Source of the DNA: Phragmitibacter flavus
GTDB taxonomy: Bacteria > Verrucomicrobiota > Verrucomicrobiia > Verrucomicrobiales > Verrucomicrobiaceae
NCBI RefSeq assembly: GCF_005780165.1
Contig: NZ_VAUV01000001.1
Coordinates: 415,177 to 479,176, forward strand
Direction of reading: 5' to 3'
DNA: 64,000 nt
Part shown: piece after piece, positions 9,569 through 17,032 of the stretch
How the letters are laid out: each line of letters starts with the position of its first letter
Numbering within the stretch: the first letter of the stretch is position 1
The notes under the pieces: generated by a model
The model's input: only the letters and a program-made list of their open reading frames with translations
The model's database searches: none
What the model was told of the DNA's origin: nothing
Made by a program: the position numbers and the translations under genes

Positions 9569-10792
9569 TCATGTCGTTGTGGATGAAGGCAGTCGAAGTG
9601 GAGGAAGAGGGACGCGGTCGAGGGTGTTGAATGGAATGGTGAGCATGGCAAAGTAGGGGGCCATGGCTTTGGAGAACGGGCCGTTGAGGAAGAGGCGATC
9701 GAGAAGCAAGTCGCGCAGAGCGCTGGCGGGTTTGCCCTGCCAGGTGCCGAGCCACATGCCGCGTCCGGCGCGGGCGATGGCAATGGAAGCGGCGCGGCGG
9801 CGATAGCGATTGTAGGCGTTGAACAGCGGTTCGTGAGCAGCGTGACGGCGCAGGATGGAGTCGAGGGCGTCAGCAAGGAATTCGGCATCGGCAAAGCCGG
9901 TGTTCATGCCCTGACCGCCGATGGGGCTCATGACATGCGCGGCATCGCCAAGCAGCAGGACGCGGCCCTCATGGTAGCGCACGCAATTGAGCCGGCGTGG
10001 GGTGAAGATGTTTTGGTTTTGTTGATCAGACGCGGGAACGATGAGTCCGGTGCGTTGCTGCACGATTTCGCTGATCAATCCAGCAGGTGCGGAATCGAGG
10101 CGCTCGGGAGTTTGCACGATCCAGCGACGCTGACTGTTGGGCAGGGGGAAGGATTCGATGGAGCCGCGCGAGGTGAAATAGAGGTGGGCTTCAGCGCCGA
10201 GATCGCTGCGGTCGATGAAGTCGCCCATGACAAAATGGCAGCGATACGATTTTCCCTCGGTGGGGATTTTTAGGATGTCGCGAACGCGGCTGCGGCTGCC
10301 GTCGCTGGCGCAGAGGTAGTCGGTGGTGACGGAGTGCGTGGTTCCGTGATGAGCGTCGAGATAGCGAATTTCGCAGTGATTGGAGTCTTGCGCTACGTGG
10401 GTGATCTCCATTCCGCTCAGTGCGGAGACGGAAGGATAAGAGGTGAGTTTTGCTTTGAGCAAACGGATCGTTTCGGATTGAGGCAGGGAGAGAATGAAAC
10501 GGTAATCGTCGGGGATGTCGCGAAAACTCATGCAGCCCAACCGACGGTGTTCGCCGTGAATGATGCAGTCGACGACCTTGACGCCTTGATCGATGAACGA
10601 TTTGGCAAGATCGAGTTTTTCCAGGATGTGCAGCGATGGCGGGGTGATGCCGATGGCATGAGAATGGATGATGGGTTCAGTGCGCTTTTCCAGAAGAAGA
10701 GTGCGGATGCCTCGTTGACCAAGCAAACAGGCCAGCAGCAAACCGACGGGTCCGGCACCGACAATGATGGCTTCGCAGTGGGGCGCCTTCAT
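9569..10792 (-). CDS. FAD-dependent aromatic monooxygenase (UbiH/PHBH family)
   Basis: 407 residues from ATG 10792. It has an N-terminal Rossmann motif GAGPVGLLLA, the CASDGSRSRVR segment that contacts FAD/NAD(P)H, and the second FAD motif GDAAHVMSPIGGQGMN. This is the layout of class A flavoprotein hydroxylases such as p-hydroxybenzoate hydroxylase and UbiH. Its start overlaps the stop of the type III PKS gene by 4 bp (ATGA), which indicates translational coupling. By analogy with SrsC of Streptomyces griseus it may hydroxylate the phenolic ring made by the PKS on the way to a quinone. The substrate is inferred from context only. Confidence 0.85.
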   Translation of the reverse strand: MKAPHCEAIIVGAGPVGLLLACLLGQRGIRTLLLEKRTEPIIHSHAIGITPPSLHILEKLDLAKSFIDQGVKVVDCIIHGEHRRLGCMSFRDIPDDYRFILSLPQSETIRLLKAKLTSYPSVSALSGMEITHVAQDSNHCEIRYLDAHHGTTHSVTTDYLCASDGSRSRVRDILKIPTEGKSYRCHFVMGDFIDRSDLGAEAHLYFTSRGSIESFPLPNSQRRWIVQTPERLDSAPAGLISEIVQQRTGLIVPASDQQNQNIFTPRRLNCVRYHEGRVLLLGDAAHVMSPIGGQGMNTGFADAEFLADALDSILRRHAAHEPLFNAYNRYRRRAASIAIARAGRGMWLGTWQGKPASALRDLLLDRLFLNGPFSKAMAPYFAMLTIPFNTLDRVPLPPLRLPSSTTT

Positions 10793-11943
10793 GCGATGAC
10801 CAGTTCATCGGGGACCGTTTCGATTGCCTCGCTGATGGTGGGTCCGCCGCAGCGTTCAAGCACGGCGGATTCGACCGTGAGGCCGGGACCAAAGGCGAGG
10901 GCGCAAACCTTTGCCTCGGGAGTTTTGGCGTTTTCCAGCATGGCTTTGAGGACGAAGAGGACAGTCGCGCTGCTCATGTTGCCGTAATCGCGCAGGATGG
11001 CACGTGGGATGTCCAGCGCGTCTTCGGGAAGGGCGAGCGAGTGGGACACCTTGTCGAGAATCGCGCGACCTCCGGGGTGCACGGCCCACTCATTGATGGC
11101 GGAGAGCTCAATGCCACACTCAAGAAGCATGGTTTGCAACACGGGTTCAAGTTGGGTCCCAAGGATGTCGGGAACATAACTGCTGAGGACGATGTTGAAG
11201 CCATGATTGCCGATTTCCCAGGCCATGTGGGTTTCGCTGTTGGGGACAATGCAGGAACGAAAGCCATTGAGCCTGAAGGCGGGTTGGTGGGCATCGGGTT
11301 CGCGGGCACTGACGATGGCGGCGGCGGCACCGTCGGCGAAGAGGGAGTTTGCCAGAAGATTGTCAGGCTGGGCATCGAGTTGCATGTGCAAGGTGCAGAG
11401 CTCCAGGCACATGACCATCACCACGGCATCCGGATTGGCCTCGCAAAATTGGGCGGCCATGCGCAGGGCGGGGAACGCGGCGTAGCAGCCCATGAAGCCG
11501 ACAGTGTAACGCTCGACACGGTCAGATAATCCGAGTTCGCGAATGATGTGGAAGTCGGGTCCGGGATTCGCAAAGCCGGTGCACGATGCGAAGACCAAGT
11601 GGGTAATTTCTTCGGGCGCGAAGTCGCTTTCAAGGAGGATTTTGCGTGCCAGCTCGACCGACATGGAGCGGGCTTCGGTGGCAAAGACCGCATTGCGCTC
11701 GGCGGTGCCAGGCGCGAAGGGGATGCCCTGAGAATCGTTTTGGAAGAGAGTGCCGCCGGTTTCGCTGCGGAAATCGTCAAGCACGCTGTAACGGGTGTCG
11801 ATGCCGGAACGGTTGTAGACGGCGTGGATCATGCGGCGCGTCTTTTCATCGCCAGCCCATGACTTCATGCGGTCGCGAACAAAATCCTGCCGATATTTGC
11901 AAGTCGGTGTGAGGGTGGAGAGGTGGTGGATGAATGCAGGCAT
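10789..11943 (-). CDS. Type III polyketide synthase (chalcone/alkylresorcinol synthase-like)
   Basis: 384 residues from ATG 11943; upstream in-frame residues overlap yceI and were excluded. The catalytic triad is complete: Cys153 in VGFMGCYAAFPAL, His289 in INEWAVHPGG and Asn322 in DYGNMSSATVLF. The C-terminal GPGLTVES matches the family's GFGPG loop. These enzymes extend an acyl starter with malonyl-CoA and cyclise it to resorcinols, pyrones or related phenols. The gene lies between a YceI-family lipid-binding protein (14 bp upstream) and a flavin hydroxylase (4-bp overlap), so a lipid-like phenolic product is likely. The starter unit cannot be read from the sequence. Confidence 0.92.
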   Translation of the reverse strand: MPAFIHHLSTLTPTCKYRQDFVRDRMKSWAGDEKTRRMIHAVYNRSGIDTRYSVLDDFRSETGGTLFQNDSQGIPFAPGTAERNAVFATEARSMSVELARKILLESDFAPEEITHLVFASCTGFANPGPDFHIIRELGLSDRVERYTVGFMGCYAAFPALRMAAQFCEANPDAVVMVMCLELCTLHMQLDAQPDNLLANSLFADGAAAAIVSAREPDAHQPAFRLNGFRSCIVPNSETHMAWEIGNHGFNIVLSSYVPDILGTQLEPVLQTMLLECGIELSAINEWAVHPGGRAILDKVSHSLALPEDALDIPRAILRDYGNMSSATVLFVLKAMLENAKTPEAKVCALAFGPGLTVESAVLERCGGPTISEAIETVPDELVIA

Positions 11944-11957
11944 GGGGTTGGTCGGGA

Positions 11958-12539
11958 TCAGGCACTCACGCGGTTGAGGGTGATGGTGGCACGCACCTTG
12001 ATGGTGTCGCCAACGCGAATGACCAGCAGCACCGAGGGCACTTTGATGTTGCTGGTTTTCAGAGAGAGATCGAAAGTCACATCGAAAGTGACCTGCTTGT
12101 TGTTTTTGGCGGCCTTCCAATTGCTGATGGTGCCTTCCACTTTTTGAGCCTTGCCGAGCAGGGTGAGTTCGAAGGGAAGCGTCTGGGGCGGGATCTCGCC
12201 GGTGAAGGCGGTGTCGAAGCTGGCGGTGATGAGGGGGAAGGAGCCGACCTTCATTGACTCGCGCATTTTTTTGTCGCGATCAGGTTCGGCAGTGTCCATG
12301 GCAGTGGCTTTAACTTGTGCCGCGGCCTTGAGGGACTTGGGTTGCTGATGGTCGTCGATGTCGACGGTGGCAATGAATGGTTCGGTCGCCACTTTGCCAG
12401 ACCACTCATGGAGTGTTGAAGTGCCGGAGAAAGTGATGTCGCCGGTGCCTCGCCACTTGGTGGTGGTATCGGCGAAGATGGGGCTGGCAAGACCAAGCCA
12501 GACGGTGGCAATCGCAATGGCAGTGAGGATGGGATTCAT
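11958..12539 (-). CDS. YceI-family periplasmic lipid-binding protein
   Basis: 193 residues. It has a signal peptide (AIAIATVWLGLASPIFA) and then a lipocalin-like beta-barrel with the family's landmarks TLHEWSGKV, MRESMKVGSFPLITASFD and LTLLGKAQKVEGTIS. YceI proteins bind polyisoprenoids or other amphipathic lipids in the periplasm. It is the first gene of the yceI-PKS-monooxygenase operon, so it may carry or sequester the phenolic lipid product. Homologues also occur in unrelated contexts, so this role is inference. Confidence 0.85.
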   Translation of the reverse strand: MNPILTAIAIATVWLGLASPIFADTTTKWRGTGDITFSGTSTLHEWSGKVATEPFIATVDIDDHQQPKSLKAAAQVKATAMDTAEPDRDKKMRESMKVGSFPLITASFDTAFTGEIPPQTLPFELTLLGKAQKVEGTISNWKAAKNNKQVTFDVTFDLSLKTSNIKVPSVLLVIRVGDTIKVRATITLNRVSA

Positions 12540-12645
12540 ACGAAGAGGGAAAGTGGAACTGGGTCAGTGGATGGATAGAGCATTTTCAAGTCCACGACTT
12601 AGTGATGCGTAGACATGAGGCGCACAGATTCCGCCAATGATTCAT

Positions 12646-14319
12646 TCATGAAGCGATCAAAACACCGGCTTCGCGAAAGGCTTTTTCGGCGGCGGCAAAT
12701 TCGATGTGTGCCAGTTCGGCGGCACCGTCAGCGGCGAGCAGTTCGCCAAGGCGTTGGCGCGTTTGTGCGGCGGGGATGGGGGCACCCATGTCGAGCCATA
12801 GACGCACGGTGTTGCGAAATCCAGCGATGGCGGCGGCGGTGCGGCCTTCAGCGGCGGTGAGTTCGGCGCGGGCACCTTCCACCAGGGCCTTGAGGGCGGG
12901 CGTGGAAATGGTGTCCGGGGAGGCGTCAATCTCGGCGAGGGTTTTTCGGGCGAGATCGAGATCACCCGCGCGGGCGGCGATGACGATCCAATGAGAGAGG
13001 GCCCGGCCGCGACGGGAGTTGCACGAGTAGGAGTTTTCAGCGAAGGCGCGGGACAGTCTTTTGAGCGCTTCCTTGGGCTGGCCTTCGGCGAGTTTGAGCT
13101 GGGCGAGTTCGAGTTGCGCATCCCAGCCGAGTTCCATGGTGGTGGTGAACGCGTGCTGGGCACCGGCAAGATCGCCTTTGGCAAGCAGGGTTTCGCCAAG
13201 GCAGCGCCAGACTTCGCCTTCCACCCACGGGGAGTGTTTGGCGAGAATTTCGATGCAGGTGCGGATTTCCTGTTCGGCTTCCTCAAGTTTGCCTTGAATG
13301 GTGAGCAACTCGGCGCGGTGCAGGCGGCACAGGCCGTTGTAGCTGATGGGGCCCAGGTGGTCGCCCCAACGGGTGAACTGATCCGTCCATTCGGAGGCAC
13401 GCCGCCAGTCGGAGCGTGTCATGCAGGTGTAGATAAGCGCGCAGTAGATGATGCCGCCTGCCCAGGGACTGAGTATGCGGGCACTGACGGCGGCCCCGGC
13501 TTCCTCGAGGGCGGCCATGGCGGAGGGGATGCGGTTGAGGAAGAGATGGATTTCGCCGATGCTGACGAGGCCGAGCGTTTCGAGGTCGGCGTCGTGAAGA
13601 TGTTCGCCGATGGCGCGGGTGCTTTCGGCGAGAGCGAGGGCGGTGTTAAGATCGTTTTCTGCAATGGCGAATCGGTGACCGAGGTAGTCGAGGTAACCCT
13701 GTTCGCGGCCTGGCGGTTGATCCACCAGCAGGCGCCTGGCCTTGTGATACCAGCCTTTGGAGAGCGCGGCATCCCGCCATTCCATGCGAATGTGCGCGAG
13801 CAGGGTTGCGGTCCAGGCGGCGCGTCGTCGTTCGCCTTGATCGATTAACTGGGCAAAGGCTTCTTCGAGCGGGGCGATGAGAGTTTCATCACGTCCGCCG
13901 GTCTGCACTTTTTGGGCCCACTGTTGAAGAGAGTGGTCGTTGAGCGCGAGCAATTGGTTGGAATTGGGATCTGGCTTGGGCGGAATGACGTCGTCGGCGG
14001 CGGGGTCAAAGCAGAAGCGATAGCCATGGCGTGGAAAGGTGCGAATGACGTCGTCGGCTCCGGCTTGTTGGAAGGTGGAACGCAGAAGGCTGATGGCGCG
14101 TTGCAGGGCTCCGTCGGCGACCATGACATCGGTCCACACGGCATCGAGCAGTTCATCTTTGGGCACGACGCGGTCGCGATGGCGCACGAGATGCACCAGC
14201 AGGTCGAAGATGCGTGGTTGCAGCGGTTGTGGTTTGCCATGCACCCGCAGTTCGCGCTTGGGCTCGTCGATTTCGATGAACTGGAAGCAATGCAACATGG
14301 TGGTTTGTTTAAGGGACAT
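12646..14319 (-). CDS. Winged-helix (OmpR/CadC/SARP-type) regulator with TPR-like C-terminus
   Basis: About 557 residues from ATG 14319; a later ATG at 14298 is possible. The first 100 or so residues form a winged-helix DNA-binding domain of the OmpR C-terminal type (LQPRIFDLLVHLVRHRDRVV, then KDELLDAVW and RTFPRHGYRFCF). The rest is helical repeats resembling TPR units of the BTAD/MalT type (for example AELLTIQGKLEEAEQEIRTC and CLGETLLAKGDLAGAQHAF). No receiver or membrane segment is seen, so it is probably cytosolic. It lies between the PKS operon (same strand, about 100 bp downstream) and a divergent methyltransferase. It is therefore the obvious candidate regulator of both. A palindrome sits just before its start. 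Confidence 0.75.
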   Translation of the reverse strand: MSLKQTTMLHCFQFIEIDEPKRELRVHGKPQPLQPRIFDLLVHLVRHRDRVVPKDELLDAVWTDVMVADGALQRAISLLRSTFQQAGADDVIRTFPRHGYRFCFDPAADDVIPPKPDPNSNQLLALNDHSLQQWAQKVQTGGRDETLIAPLEEAFAQLIDQGERRRAAWTATLLAHIRMEWRDAALSKGWYHKARRLLVDQPPGREQGYLDYLGHRFAIAENDLNTALALAESTRAIGEHLHDADLETLGLVSIGEIHLFLNRIPSAMAALEEAGAAVSARILSPWAGGIIYCALIYTCMTRSDWRRASEWTDQFTRWGDHLGPISYNGLCRLHRAELLTIQGKLEEAEQEIRTCIEILAKHSPWVEGEVWRCLGETLLAKGDLAGAQHAFTTTMELGWDAQLELAQLKLAEGQPKEALKRLSRAFAENSYSCNSRRGRALSHWIVIAARAGDLDLARKTLAEIDASPDTISTPALKALVEGARAELTAAEGRTAAAIAGFRNTVRLWLDMGAPIPAAQTRQRLGELLAADGAAELAHIEFAAAEKAFREAGVLIAS

Positions 14320-14322
14320 GCG

Positions 14323-14337
14323 GCCGTGCGACACGGC
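14323..14337. promoter_or_regulatory. Palindrome at the start of the regulator gene
   Basis: GCCGTG-CGA-CACGGC is a perfect inverted repeat with 6-bp arms. It lies 3 bp upstream of the assigned regulator ATG, in the divergent gap shared with the methyltransferase. It could be an autoregulatory operator or a 5' hairpin. If translation starts further upstream it would lie within coding sequence. Confidence 0.3.
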
Positions 14338-14430
14338 ATGAATGAAATAAGGAAATGATAAGGTGGGGCGAAGGATTTGTGTTTCTCGATGAGGTAGCAT
14401 CATCGCCCAAACCAAAACTAATTCCATCTT

Positions 14431-15516
14431 ATGTGCATTGCTTGTGAAACCCAATTGAATCCTGAAGACCTCAATGCGTTCGGTGAACGCTTCCTCAACA
14501 TCATGAACTCGGCCAATCTGGCGATGATGATGTCCATCGGATACCGCACCGGATTGTTCGAAGTCCTACGTGAAATCGGACCTTCCACCAGCGCGGAGCT
14601 GGCGAAGAAGGCAAACCTTAACGAACGTTATGTGCGCGAGTGGCTCGGCGCGGTCACCACCGGTGGCATTGTGGAGTGCGACGACACCGGCTCGGTGTTT
14701 ACGCTGCCTGCCGCTCATGCCGCCATGCTGACGGATGCCGATGGACAAAACGTGGCGTATCTGACCCAGTTCATTGCGGTGCTCGGTGCCGTGGAGGATC
14801 GCGTGGTGGAGTGTTTCCGCAAAGGAGGCGGGGTGCCGTATTCGGCGTATCCACGTTTTCATGAAGTGATGGCAACGGACAGCCATCGCAATGTGGTGGA
14901 AGCTTTGGAAGATCGCATTTTGCCGTTGATGCCGGAGATGACGGAACGACTCGAACGAGGCATTGAGGTGCTGGATGTCGGCTGCGGGCAGGGTCGTGCG
15001 CTTTTGGAACTGGCCCGATTGTTTCCGAACAGCCAGTTCACCGGCTTTGATCTTTGTCCAGAACCCGTGGCCTGGGCGCGGGCCGAGGCGGTCAAACGTG
15101 GGCTCAGCAACGTGACTTTTGAGATCCGCGATTTAACCACTTTTCATGAAGACGCACCGCCTGCTGCGTTTGACTGGATCACCGCTTTTGATGCGATTCA
15201 TGACCAGGCGCGTCCCGATCATTTGCTGGCGGGCATCCGTCGTGCCTTGAAGCCTGATGGGTTGTTTTTGATGCAGGACGTCGGAGCCTCCAGCAACATC
15301 GCGGACAATCGGAACCATCACCTTGGGCCATTGATTTACACGGTTTCTTGCATGCACTGCATGACGGTTTCGCTTTCGCAGGGCGGACTTGGAGTGGGCA
15401 CCGCGTGGGGAGAGCAGATGACGCGGGAGTTCCTGTTCAATGCGGGCTTCAGTGACGTGGACCGCCATCAGTTGGAGCACGACATCATGAATTATTATTA
15501 TGTGGTGAAGCCGTAA
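14431..15516 (+). CDS. SAM-dependent methyltransferase with winged-helix N-terminus (Rv2258c-like)
   Basis: 361 residues from ATG 14431. The N-terminal region (STSAELAKKANLNERYVREW) is the winged-helix dimerisation domain typical of O-methyltransferases. The Rossmann motif I is VLDVGCGQGRALLELA, followed by FTGFDLCPEPVAWARAEA. FDWITAFDAIHDQARPDHLL and LKPDGLFLMQDVGASS are motifs of the class I fold. It is divergent from the regulator and close to the PKS operon. A methyltransferase (SrsB) accompanies the PKS and hydroxylase in the Streptomyces srs pathway, so a role in modifying the same phenolic product is plausible but unproven. Confidence 0.85.
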   Translation: MCIACETQLNPEDLNAFGERFLNIMNSANLAMMMSIGYRTGLFEVLREIGPSTSAELAKKANLNERYVREWLGAVTTGGIVECDDTGSVFTLPAAHAAMLTDADGQNVAYLTQFIAVLGAVEDRVVECFRKGGGVPYSAYPRFHEVMATDSHRNVVEALEDRILPLMPEMTERLERGIEVLDVGCGQGRALLELARLFPNSQFTGFDLCPEPVAWARAEAVKRGLSNVTFEIRDLTTFHEDAPPAAFDWITAFDAIHDQARPDHLLAGIRRALKPDGLFLMQDVGASSNIADNRNHHLGPLIYTVSCMHCMTVSLSQGGLGVGTAWGEQMTREFLFNAGFSDVDRHQLEHDIMNYYYVVKP

Positions 15517-15570
15517 GTGATGGGTTGATTTGCAGAGGGCGGCTTTGGCTGCCTTGGTATGGTAAGGAGT

Positions 15571-15632
15571 GCGGACATTCCTGTCCGCTTGGGTATTTTG
15601 GGTTAAGACTGAGGTGGACAGGAATGTCCACC
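15571..15632. repeat. Inverted pair of GGACATTCCTGTCC palindromes (REP-like)
   Basis: GCGGACA-TTCC-TGTCCGC at 15571-15588 and GGTGGACA-GGAA-TGTCCACC at 15613-15632 are two hairpins. Both contain the core GGACATTCCTGTCC, in opposite orientations. They sit between the convergent methyltransferase and sarcosine-oxidase-like genes. The second supplies the last codons of the oxidase. The arrangement resembles paired REP elements and may also act as a bidirectional terminator. Confidence 0.65.
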
Positions 15633-16754
15633 CTCCTTGGATGAAAGGCTCAAAAATGCGGCCTCGGGGGCGATTTGATCGGTGGTGATGGCGTTACCGA
15701 GGATTTCGCCGATGGCGATGGAAAGTTTAAAACCGTGGCCGGAGCAGCAGGAGGCGAGGAGGACCTGGGGGTGTTCGGGATGGAAACCGATGAGGAAGTT
15801 CTTGTCAGCGGCGTCGGTGTAGAGACAGGTTTTTCCGTGTTGGACAGGGCCGATTTTGTTGGGGAAGGCGCGGGCGAGAAAGGGGGTGAGGTTGGCGTCG
15901 TCGTCGGGGTGGATGTTGAAGTCGCGATCTTCGGGTTGGTCGAGGTAGGTGCCGCCGCTGTCTTCGGCGCTTTTCATGGTGGTGTTGTCGAGGGTGGGGA
16001 AGCCGTAGAAGTCGGAGCCCTGGCTTTTCCAAATCCACACAGGGGTGTTGGTGAAGGTCGCGGGGTCGTTGAGTTGGTGCCAGAAGAGGACTTTGCGGCG
16101 GACTTTGAGGGGGATGCCGAGTTTGGCGAATTCGGGGGTGACCCAGGCGCCGGTGGTGAGGATGAGTTTCTGGGCAGTAAGGACGCGTTGGTTGGTGGTG
16201 AGGCGGACGCCGGTGCCGTCGGGTTCCCAAGTGAGCAGGCGTTCGCCGGTGAAGAGGGTGGCTCCGTGTTGGGTGGCGAGTTGGGTTTGGGCGCGGATGC
16301 AGGCTTCGGGGCGGAGGTAGCCGCCTTCGGGATCGAAATAGACAAGGTGGTTGTCCGGGATGTTGAAGGCGGGATAGCGGGCGCGGGTTTCGGCGGCGGT
16401 GAGGCGTTCGTGAGGAAGTTGGTTGACGTCAAAGCAGCGTTGCAGCCCGGTCATGAAGGAACTGCCTTCTTCTCCGATACAGAGCAGGCCGGTGAGGTGG
16501 AGGAGGGATTGCTGGATTTCGGTCTCGAGTTTGCGCCAGAGGTGATAGCTGCGATGGAGAAGCGGGACGTAGTCGGGGTGGAGGAAGTAGGCTTTGCGGA
16601 TGATGCGGGTGTCGCCGTGGGAGCTGCCCTGGTCGTGGCCGGGAGGGAAGGGGTCGATGCCGGCGACGCGCAGGCCTTGGGCGGACAAGTGGCGGAGGGT
16701 GGCGGAACCCATGGCACCGATGCCGGCGATGATGACGTCGAAGGAGGTGGACAT
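15603..16754 (-). CDS. Monomeric sarcosine oxidase/N-methyl amino acid oxidase family flavoenzyme
   Basis: 383 residues from ATG 16754. The FAD-binding motif is GIGAMGSATLRHLSAQG. GSSHGDTRIIRKAYF is the conserved segment next to the flavin. Cys310 in HGKTCLYTDAADKNFLIGFH corresponds to the cysteine that carries covalent FAD in monomeric sarcosine oxidase and N-methyltryptophan oxidase. CSGHGFKLS near the C-terminus is also conserved. Such enzymes oxidise N-methyl amino acids to formaldehyde, hydrogen peroxide and the amino acid. The gene is next to a gamma-glutamylmethylamide-type ligase and N-methylglutamate synthase, so N-methylglutamate is an attractive substrate (inference). The last nine codons lie in a REP-like element. 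Confidence 0.85.
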   Translation of the reverse strand: MSTSFDVIIAGIGAMGSATLRHLSAQGLRVAGIDPFPPGHDQGSSHGDTRIIRKAYFLHPDYVPLLHRSYHLWRKLETEIQQSLLHLTGLLCIGEEGSSFMTGLQRCFDVNQLPHERLTAAETRARYPAFNIPDNHLVYFDPEGGYLRPEACIRAQTQLATQHGATLFTGERLLTWEPDGTGVRLTTNQRVLTAQKLILTTGAWVTPEFAKLGIPLKVRRKVLFWHQLNDPATFTNTPVWIWKSQGSDFYGFPTLDNTTMKSAEDSGGTYLDQPEDRDFNIHPDDDANLTPFLARAFPNKIGPVQHGKTCLYTDAADKNFLIGFHPEHPQVLLASCCSGHGFKLSIAIGEILGNAITTDQIAPEAAFLSLSSKEGGHSCPPQS

Positions 16755-16767
16755 GGGGGGGAAGTTT

Positions 16768-17019
16768 AACCACGAATGGACACGAATTTACACGAATGGG
16801 ATGAGGTGACTTTATCTGTGTCTATCTGTGTTCATCTGTGGTATTGGAAATTTTTAGTTTCTAACTCAGAAACCACAACCGAGTGAAGCGAGATAGCTAG
16901 CCACAGGCTACCCGAAGGGTGAGCGAAGTGAAGCAAATGGACACAGATAAACACAGATGTCTGACTGGGAAATGCCTGCCATTCAGAACATTCGTGTCTA
17001 TTTGTGTCCATTCGTGGTT
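16768..17019. repeat. Nested inverted-repeat spacer built of ACACGAAT/ACACAGAT words
   Basis: The 278-bp gap between two minus-strand genes is almost entirely repeat. The outer arms (16768-16798 and 16989-17019) begin AACCACGAATGGACAC and end ...GTGTCCATTCGTGGTT, pairing at 28 of 31 positions. Inner arms of ATCTGTGT units spaced by 10 bp (16811-16841) face ACACAGATAAACACAGAT-type units (16939-16959). The centre holds GAGTGAAGCGAG and GAGCGAAGTGAAGC. No gene is seen here. Confidence 0.75.
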
Positions 17020-17032
17020 CGTCTCTTCTGGC

